DNA of 64,000 nt from positions 33,504,253-33,568,252 of the forward strand of contig CM040087.1 of NCBI GenBank assembly GCA_022496805.1, in the 5' to 3' direction. Position 1 is the stretch's first letter; every line of letters begins with the position of its first letter. Both the position numbers and the translations under genes were made by a program. The notes below the pieces were generated by a model that made no database searches, was not told the origin of the DNA, and saw only the letters and a program-made list of their open reading frames with translations. Shown piece after piece: positions 57,017 through 64,000 of this stretch. Source of the stretch: Pohlia nutans. Lineage: Eukaryota > Streptophyta > Bryopsida > Bryales > Mniaceae.

Positions 57017-57278
57017 CATAGTTGGGTTGCCATCCCACGATCGAATATTTTTATTTTTTTGAAAAATAAGGTTCGGTCCTCAAAAAATGAAATTCTTGGT
57101 TATTAACTTTTTAATTTTAAGAAAAAATTTAAATTAAATTTTAAAATGGCTCCAAATAGCTTAGAAATAGAAAGATAGAGCTAAAAATATTTTAGTTTAT
57201 TTTATTTTTTGGTTCTCATAATTTCTAATTATTTAATTATTTATTTATTTTTAATTATTTTTTGGCAACCCAACTATG
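57017..57278. mobile_element. CATAGTTGGGTTGCC-type MITE
   Basis: CATAGTTGGGTTGCC at 57017-57031 and its exact inverse GGCAACCCAACTATG at 57264-57278, flanked by AC/TA-rich sequence. 262 bp, AT-rich interior. Confidence 0.72.
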
Positions 57279-57734
57279 ACACGACGATATTCTATGTGGA
57301 AGGCAAGGTCAGCACTTCCATGTTCAATAATTAATAAAAGTTGAAACGGTGAAGGTCGGCACTTTCAAAAGTAATTATTAAAAAACCGGCTATTAATAGC
57401 TAACATTAAAATTTTCCCGGCTGCTAAACATTTTATTTTATTTTTTGTGTTGAGTGTCATATTTTCATCCAATTTCGTTGAGTATTATCTTTTGAGTTTG
57501 TTTTATTTTTTTATGCTTTTTGTTGACTTTATTTTTGTTAACTTCGACAAAATACTTCACGAATTTATTTATTTTATTCGACATTTTTTGCGGAATTGTT
57601 TTCTGCTGACCCTCTCTTCCACGTACCATAGTATGTTTCTATTGCATAGATGCTAAGTTACTATTTGTAGCTCTCAGACGTTCAAGGGGCTGGTGATGCC
57701 ACTGCATCACCATTCTTCATTTCGTGTTGCTGGC
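57279..57734. other. No recognisable feature
   Basis: AT-rich. The frame 57447-57656 is a Phe/Leu-rich chance frame of T-rich DNA. Confidence 0.35.
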
Positions 57735-58033
57735 TTAAGGTCGAGGCACCTAAAACCGACCAGGTACCTAAAACCAATCAGGCCTAATTTCTAGATTTTG
57801 AAAGAAAAGATGTACCTCATTTGTACATTAGAGCATATTATCGGTTTTAGGTTCTGAAGTACTTTTCACTTTGAAAAATTGTACAAATTTCAATATTGGG
57901 AAATAATTCATGGAAAAATTTGCATTCTCCGCAAAAACTAACTTCCAACCCGGGAAAAATATCACCCTATTAATGGCTGGTCCAGAAATAGTGTAGGTAG
58001 CTTAAGTTATCGGTTTTAGGTGCCTCAACCTTA
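57735..58033. mobile_element. Inverted-repeat MITE in the NADK promoter region
   Basis: Left TTAAGGTCGAGGCACCTAAA, right 'taggtgcctcaacctta', about 23 bp of inverse match. It ends about 110 bp upstream of the NADK start codon. Superfamily unknown. Confidence 0.68.
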
Positions 58034-58116
58034 TTATGCTTCGATTCTGGACTTAGGGTTTCACTTAGGGTTTACGAGGTGGTGTTTTTCTTCACGACGG
58101 ATCCATCCGTGAATGC

Positions 58117-58134
58117 AGAGAGAGAGAGAGAGAG
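58117..58134. repeat. GA microsatellite in the NADK 5' UTR
   Basis: About eight GA units immediately before the start codon at 58146, a common kind of plant leader sequence. Confidence 0.8.
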
Positions 58135-58145
58135 ACGGATCAGCG

Positions 58146-61100
58146 ATGGCGGTGCGAAGAGTGTTGGTGCTGGCGAAACGAAGTGCGTATGACATGTACG
58201 TGGCCCGGCATCAGGACCCGACCTTCACACGCTTCCTTTCTCAGCCTCAGGTTTGTTAACACATTCCACAGATCCCATATACACCTTTCAATTGTTTCGA
58301 CCTAACTCTGGAATTTTACAATCTGTTTATCGTGAATTATATAGTTGCATTTCTTATCTCTTTCTGTGGATTTTATTATATGAGTTACGTTTTTTGTGAA
58401 CTACTCCCTCCGTCCGATAACAGATGATGCTTTTGAAAAAAATCAAAAATTCAGCTAAGCTGTCCAGAAAGATTTCATCAAATCTCTGCATACAGTAAGT
58501 TTCTATTTTGGAGTAATTGTCTATCGAAGCAGTATCATATTGGTTTGATAGTATTTGCAGTGTGTTCTCTGTGGTCTTTACATATGCTACAGTCCACCCT
58601 CTGTAAATGTTAGGCTCTGGAGTAAAATTTTCCTAACGTTTATAGTGAGTTGACATTGTAACAGTTATAAAGGGAGCTTTTTGAATGCTTAACAAATATA
58701 AATTCACATACGGTACCCTCCACAATATAGTCGAGATGAATAATTTGATCACAATAATGGATGTCATCACAGAGTATTGGATGTATTTCGTAGGTTAACA
58801 TTTATAAGTGGCAAATTAACAAAGAGGGGAGTAAATTATTGTTAACATTTAACATAGTTAACATTCTAGTTAGCAATATGAGGGGAGTACGATTTTGTTA
58901 ACAAATATAATGAGTTAACGTTGATAAGTGTAACATTTATCGAGGGTGGGCTGTAGCATTGATTATAGTTAGCTCATATGTTGTTTGTAATCCACATACT
59001 GTAAGAGCAAAGACAAGCTTTACATTAAAAAACACTCTCTGTGCACTTGTCTTGTGAATTTTTTTGGTTAGAATTTGGAAAACAACAGAAGAAATGATTT
59101 GCATCTAGTAATAATTTGGAACAGTTTTTTTCTCAAAAGCATCAACTATTATGGGACGGAGGGAGTATGTGGGTGCAATTCTTAGCTCTTTGCGTGTGAG
59201 GAAGGATTGCGAAGAGAATCTCTGAATTAGCTTCAATTAGGGTATTTGAGTTGATTGAGTTGTTCATTGTGACTTGGAGTAGTTACTTCTGGATTCGGAT
59301 TTAGTGAATGGCAAGGACTAGGTTTAGGAAATTACTCCACGTTTTCCAATTGATGTTTGTGTGTCATAAAGATATAAACCGGCTTATAAAGGTCGAGTTT
59401 CGCTTTAACTTCAGTGATTGTAACTGTGATTAATGCTCTCGATCATGATACTCTCAAAGTAAGTTATATATATGTATGCGAGGATTGAATTTTAATAGGT
59501 TTCGAGTAAGTACCAGGTAGTCTAGCTGCATGATTCCACTGTTCGTGTATAAGCAAGGAATTTAATTAAGGAAAAGGAAAAAAAAATGTAGCTGTAAGCA
59601 CCTAATTTGTCAGGCGATGCAGGTGGTTGCCAATCTTCCACGTCAACATGAAAACGAATCCATCCAGGTGTGGTTACGTCTGCTCACTTTACTGGATTAT
59701 TCTTCTTGTGTTCCACTAGTGCTTGATCACCAGTTTATAATCACCTTCCTCTGAACTTTAGCAGCGGTCAAAGTCGGTAAGCTATAACATCAATGGTGTT
59801 AACCCCTAAAGGACCAATAAACCCAGATTGGGCTCTATGTTTTTTTTAGCAATTTTAAGTAGGTCCTATTTGGACTTGCTCTTGTTCAAATTTTTTTGTT
59901 CTTAACCCTTAAATGTCTGAAAGTGCCTTTGCTGCCAGTAGAATACGGTGTATTTTTCTAGTATTTAGAATGGATCCAGACCTTTTATAGGTTTGAATTC
60001 AACAAAGAAGCTGAAATTTACATCAATGCGGTTCTAGTGAGCTATTGAGATCCCAATTTAAAGCTTCTTGTTGGTAGCAAATGCCAATTATACGGCCACA
60101 TATCTACTATCCCCATGGGACGTTTAGGGTTAACCAACACATGCAATGATCTTCACTGCTTTTCTTGTTGAAACTATGAATCCTTGGTCCTTTAGGGGTT
60201 AATGAATGCACACAGTGATTGAAGGTATTATTAGATTGCCAATGATATAAGTACTAAGTGCTGTTCTTGCTGATGGATGCAGATGGTGGGAAATTTACAA
60301 GACAGACACATGGTCCATGAGCAAACTGTTCAAAAGTGTAGAAATATTCTTAGTCGCCGGCAAGCTCATATCCAGTTTGAGATGCATTTAAGAGATGAAC
60401 TGCAGTCTCCCATTCGTGATGTGGACTTGGTGATTACTGTCGGAGGGGATGGAACACTTCTGCAAGCGAGCCACTATCTTGACAGTTCTATTCCTGTGCT
60501 GGGCGTAAACTCTGACCCCACTCAGGTTGATGAGGTTCATTCGTCCTGCCGATTTAATTCCTAAAGGACCAAGGATTCATGGTTTTAAAATGACAAGTTT
60601 AAACGATCATATTGTGACCAAATTTTATATCACTGGAATTAGTGAAGAATATTACATATGTTGAATAAAATAAAATAAAATATGAATCTATATAAAACCT
60701 GCTCAAATCTACTTAAAAAAAATGAGACCCCCTGGGGGCCTAATGGTTCTTTAGGGGTTATATCAGTGTACCTATGTAGGACATCCAAATGTGAAATGGA
60801 TGCTGCTGTGCTGCTTTATGGTGAAGGCTGATGAGAGTATTTCTTGGCTGCTAATTGGCCTAAGTTATTTACATCGTGCCAGTGTATTGAACTGATTGTG
60901 GCAATATTCTGGACCTGTTCTTGTCATTGATTTATCAATTTTTCTTCTAATCTTGTAAAATTCATTTCATGTAGCTTTGGATGGTGGTTTGACTTGTGTT
61001 TCAACTTGCTGTCATATTGTGTTGAGTCCTGACTAGTTGTTTCCTTTACTTTGAGCGGCAGGTTGAGCAGAATCTCCATCGTTTTGATGCAAGTCGGAGT

Positions 61101-62177
61101 ACTGGCCACCTTTGTGCAGCCACTGCTAATAATTTTGAGCGGGTAATTCCAACTACTAGTGCAGTTACTGACCGACTAAGTTCTAGAGTAGTTTTGGTAT
61201 CGTTGTATTTGATCAGTGATACAGTGATAGATATCAAGATTTCAAGGTTGTCTAGTGGTCTGACCATCTATATTAGCTATGAACAAAGAGTCTGAAATCT
61301 TTTGGATATTCCCTAGTGCAACCATAACTTGCTTTTTAGGTTTAAATTTTCTATGGATACTCTCCTGTATTGACAAGGAATTTTCTGACAATTAGTTCTG
61401 ACTCGAACCTTGTGGTTTGGGGCTCATTTATGATATCATATCAGATCCTTGACGATATCCTTGATGGAAGTACGAAGCCAGTGGAGCTGACGAGAATTTC
61501 AACGTTTATTGATGGGGTCAGGATTGACGCACCCGCTCTGAACGACATTCTCATTGCGCATCCAAATCCAGCTGCTATCTCTCGCTGCAGTTTCAGGTGT
61601 GAAATTCTGCTGGCTTCGGTGTTGTTGTATTTGAATATAAGGAGCACATCTTTGTTCGATTTAGGGACCTGTGGTTGTGAAGAACATGTTGGTAAATATG
61701 GAGTGCATTACATTAAACCTGAAATCTGGTGGATCATCAGTTAGGACTTGCTTGTGACAACAAAATGTGATTACACATGGAGATTTGCTGACCGTATTAC
61801 TATCTTGATGCAGTATTACAAGAGAAGACCCTGAGGAATTACTCACTCCTGTCATACATTCGCGCTCAAGCGGGTTACGTATCTCCACTGCAACAGGTTC
61901 AACGGCAGCAATGAAATCAGCTGGTGGAACTGTGATGCCTATATTATCTACCAAGTTGCAGTATATGGTCAGGGAGCCTAACTGCCCACACCCTAAACAC
62001 ACTAGCTTAATGCAAGGATTTCTGGAAAACGACAACGTACTGCAGGTGAATTGGCGCTCCAGGAAAGGCGTTGTCTATATCGATGGGTCTCATCTATGTT
62101 ATCCCATCAATTTTGGATGCAAGATTGACGTATCAAATCATGCACCTCCACTACGAATTTTTTGGGGTCAAAAGTGA
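58146..62177 (+). CDS. NADK3: NAD(H) kinase, NADK3 type
   Basis: It phosphorylates NADH/NAD+ to NADPH/NADP+ using ATP. Exons: 58146-58250, 59623-59667 (possible cassette), 60283-60534, 61062-61142, 61445-61596 and 61814-62177, all in phase. Length is 332 residues with the 45-nt exon, or 317 without it; 317 is the length I recall for the Arabidopsis protein. Signatures: IRDVDLVITVGGDGTLLQAS (GGDG at 104-107 in the long form), VPVLGVNSDPTQ, FDASRSTGHLCAAT, the ND motif in ALNDILIAHP, and SSGLRISTATGSTAAMKSAGG. The protein ends FWGQK, so the SRY-like peroxisomal signal reported for the Arabidopsis enzyme is absent and a cytosolic location is likelier. No plastid-type extension is visible. Introns carry a Stowaway-like element and several TTAA MITEs. 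Confidence 0.9.
58404..59165. mobile_element. Stowaway-like element, 762 bp, NADK intron 1
   Basis: TA then CTCCCTCCGTCCGATAACAG; the inverse 'atgggacggagggag' then TA (59166-59167). Unusually long for the type and no transposase frame. Confidence 0.8.
59799..60202. mobile_element. TTAA MITE (CCCCTAAAGGACC family) with a second TTAA MITE inside it
   Basis: TTAA 59799-59802 with CCCCTAAAGGACC; GGTCCTTTAGGGG with TTAA 60199-60202. The body is interrupted from 59902 to 60133 and continues normally afterwards ('ccaacacatgcaatgatctt'). Intron between the 45-nt exon and the GGDG exon of NADK. Confidence 0.85.
59902..60133. mobile_element. Nested TTAA MITE, CCCTTAAATGTCT subfamily
   Basis: TTAA 59902-59905 and 60130-60133, ends CCCTTAAATGTC / GGGACGTTTAGGG. 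Its body matches 19674-19985. Removing it with one TTAA restores the outer element, which shows TTAA is the duplicated target. Confidence 0.85.
60554..60761. mobile_element. CCTAAAGGACC-family MITE, inverse orientation, NADK intron
   Basis: TTAATTCCTAAAGGACCAAG at the left (TTAA 60554-60557), 'tggttctttaggggttat' at the right. It begins 20 bp after the exon donor at 60535. Confidence 0.78.
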
Positions 62178-62733
62178 TGGATATGAAGCCTGGGTTACCA
62201 TTTCTAATGGGAGCGAGATTCTGGGCTCAGACAGACCAATTTCAGCGGCTTAGGAATTTTGATCTGAAACCTGTGTTTGTGGCGTGCACCCAGGTAGTAA
62301 CGATTCAACCAAATTTCCTTTTGTCGGTATATCTGGCTCATTGATTGAATGCAATATTTAGTTTATCACCTGCCATAGATTAGTACCGTAATTTCTCAAA
62401 CCATCTCTTCTTACTCGTTTCATCTTTTGAAAAATGCTAGGTTGGCTCTTTAGACACAAGTGGCACAGAAGCGTTGTGTAGCAGTTAGCCTTCCGCTGTA
62501 AATAGCTGAAATGTTTCCTTGCAGTGAGGTAATATACAGAGCTTATTAACCGCTAGAAGCCTAAAATATGAACATACACTTAAGTGGAAATGTTTGAAAA
62601 AGATGCTATACACCTCGACATGAATCTTGACTTGACTGATATCTGGGTTCGTGTACAGATTGTGCTGGTTACTGGAAGTATTGTGAGGCCTCTTTGTGAC
62701 GTAAGAACCTACTGACCGTGTTCGTGGTAGCAG
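62178..62733. other. NADK 3' flank
   Basis: Presumed 3' UTR. A donor-like 'cacccag|gtagtaac' at about 62293 could mark a 3'-UTR intron. Confidence 0.35.
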
Positions 62734-62795
62734 GTTGAAGCAGTCTCCCATCCTGCTGACGATATTGCTTACATGCCGGAGAGTGCAGAGAAAAT
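62734..62795 (+). CDS. Exon-like segment, unknown gene
   Basis: 'gtagcag' acceptor, 62 nt open in one frame (VEAVSHPADDIAYMPESAEK plus two bases), then a strong 'gtgagt' donor. It joins in phase with 63607. It could be an alternative 3' part of NADK or an exon of a neighbouring gene. No family recognised. Confidence 0.35.
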
Positions 62796-63212
62796 GTGAG
62801 TCTTGGAAGAAATGAAATATTTACAATGCCTCTAGTAAATATGATTGTTGGCTGTATTGATGTTCCTTCTCTTTTGGAGTCGTAGTTCGATGAGATAAAG
62901 GCAGTTACCCAAACTCAGACCTACATTCAAGTAGATTTATAACTGGCGTGTCGCTTGCCCGGAATGTTTTCTGACTGTGTTCTGCAAATATGGAATAGGG
63001 TTTTCCATAAAATTATATTGTTTCAGGAACTTTTAGACACAATATTGATATTCTTTCCCATAGTTATGAGGTCTCCCTATGGGCACAGTGTTCATATGGA
63101 GGCCTCCCCATGTATCATAGGGACACTGTGATCATAAGCAGGCCTCCCTAAGAATTAGAGAGTAAAGATGTCTAAAAGGTCTTTGAAGCAGTCTAATTTA
63201 CCGAAAACCTTG

Positions 63213-63439
63213 TTAACCCCTAAAGGACCAAGAAGCCCACATTGGGCCTCATGTTTTCAGTAGATCTTTTGTGGACTTTCTTTTTGTTCAAATTTCTGTG
63301 TTTCTTGAGCAACACATACAATATTCTTCACTGATTCCAGTGATATAAAATTTGGTTCCATCTGAATTCTACTTTTTACAATGTGATCAACTGAATTTGT
63401 CATCTTAAAACCATGAATCCTTAGTCCTTTAGAGGTTAA
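63213..63439. mobile_element. TTAA-flanked MITE, CCCCTAAAGGACC family
   Basis: TTAA 63213-63216 with CCCCTAAAGGACC; 'agtcctttagagg' with TTAA 63436-63439. 227 bp. It lies between the two exon-like segments. Confidence 0.85.
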
Positions 63440-63606
63440 TAGTGTCTCTTACAAGTTATCGTCATTTGGAAAACATGAAATATTTGCGTACACTTCCTTC
63501 ACGTTTTGTTTTGGTCTTTTTTCTAAAGCTAAGTCTCGATTTTCCTGTTTTTGATGTTGTAATATTGTGCTAGTGATCTGACCAGACTTTTCGTTCACTC
63601 TTGCAG

Positions 63607-63670
63607 GCCCATCAGAATTCTGCATCTGATCAGTATAGAAACAGCTGCGGATATACTAAGGACCAAGGTT
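63607..63670 (+). CDS. Second exon-like segment, unknown gene
   Basis: 'cttgcag' acceptor; continues the frame from 62795 (PIRILHLISIETAADILRTK). The 3' limit is uncertain because a TTAA MITE starts at 63683. The frame may run into that element. Confidence 0.3.
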
Positions 63671-63682
63671 TTATTCTTGGTT

Positions 63683-64000
63683 TTAAGCCCTAAACGTACC
63701 TACCAACCCTTTGAATAGAAGTAGATGCTAGCCTTGAAAATAGATATTAGCACGGCTAAGATGTACATGAGGCGTACATGAGAGGTCCATTGCAAGCATA
63801 AAATCTACCCAACAAATTTGACTTATTTGCATTTGGAGGCCTCTCTAATACTATCAATATCTCCCCATCACAAGAGATTTACTTTAATTGGTAGAGAATT
63901 TAATAGGTTTGCAAATATGACTTCGATGAAAGTCATCTGAGATTGTATGAGAAAGTTACAAGGCTTTTAATATGTTTGTAATCCAGTTTTTGGATACTGG
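63683..64000. mobile_element. CCCCTAAACGT-family MITE, left part (runs off the window)
   Basis: TTAA 63683-63686 then GCCCTAAACGTACC, with the body of 51796-52115 ('tagatgctagcc', 'cacaagagatttac', 'gtatgagaaagttacaagg'). The window ends just before the expected right terminus. Confidence 0.8.

Noticed and set aside
57447..57656. Phe-rich 69-codon frame
   Set aside because: Chance frame in T-rich DNA.
1..64000. CRISPR arrays, bacterial operons, rRNA genes or functional tRNA genes
   Set aside because: No regularly spaced identical repeats with unique spacers, no rRNA-like blocks and no tRNA with pairing acceptor stems; gene structure is eukaryotic.

Overview
The window is nuclear DNA of a land plant. 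It is AT-rich, with short GT-AG introns. It carries homologues of plant-specific or plant-typical genes: a P-class pentatricopeptide (PPR) protein, a STRUBBELIG-family receptor kinase, an NADK3-type NAD(H) kinase, a LTO1-like thylakoid-lumen thioredoxin, a kinase fused to a jacalin lectin, and a decayed SUD1/DOA10 ubiquitin ligase. A PPR gene with six introns and a kinase that resembles the DUF1221/plant-MLKL group lean towards a seed-free plant (bryophyte or lycophyte grade). That placement is inference and I cannot name a species.

Layout. 1-5 kb: repeats, with a long fold-back structure (about 1332-4460) whose exact centre holds a complete Tc1-type DD34E transposon with an uninterrupted transposase. 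6.2-13.4 kb: a SUD1-like gene in correct exon order but broken by frameshifts and a nonsense codon. 13.4-20 kb: non-autonomous transposons and unassigned AT-rich DNA. 20.1-24.7 kb (+): a 5-exon gene for a lumenal DsbA/thioredoxin-like protein lacking the VKOR half of LTO1. 25.5-28.5 kb (-): a 4-exon kinase-jacalin fusion, convergent with the previous gene. 32.2-36.8 kb (+): 7-exon PPR gene, head-to-head with the kinase across 3.7 kb. 37-45 kb: nested non-autonomous elements and hairpins. 45.2-54.5 kb (+): 15-exon STRUBBELIG-family receptor kinase. 55-58 kb: small inverted-repeat elements. 58.1-62.2 kb (+): NADK3-type gene with a possible 45-nt cassette exon. 62.7-64 kb: two exon-like segments of unknown gene plus more small elements.

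The strongest overall pattern is the density of short non-autonomous DNA transposons between and inside genes. At least thirteen are bounded on both sides by TTAA and start with CCC/CCCC termini (a piggyBac-like signature). Others are TWA-flanked with GGGCC termini (PIF/Harbinger-like), TA-flanked CTCCCTCC elements (Stowaway-like), and one probable hAT-type element with an 8-bp target duplication. Several are nested, which defines their target sites directly. The intact genes have clean splice phases across all exons, so the broken SUD1 copy is unlikely to reflect poor sequence quality.

The genes do not form one pathway. Shared themes are chloroplast function (lumenal thiol oxidation; a possibly plastid PPR protein), NADP(H) supply, and cell-surface or defence signalling. 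Every multi-exon model was built by hand from splice sites and phase, without transcripts or database searches.
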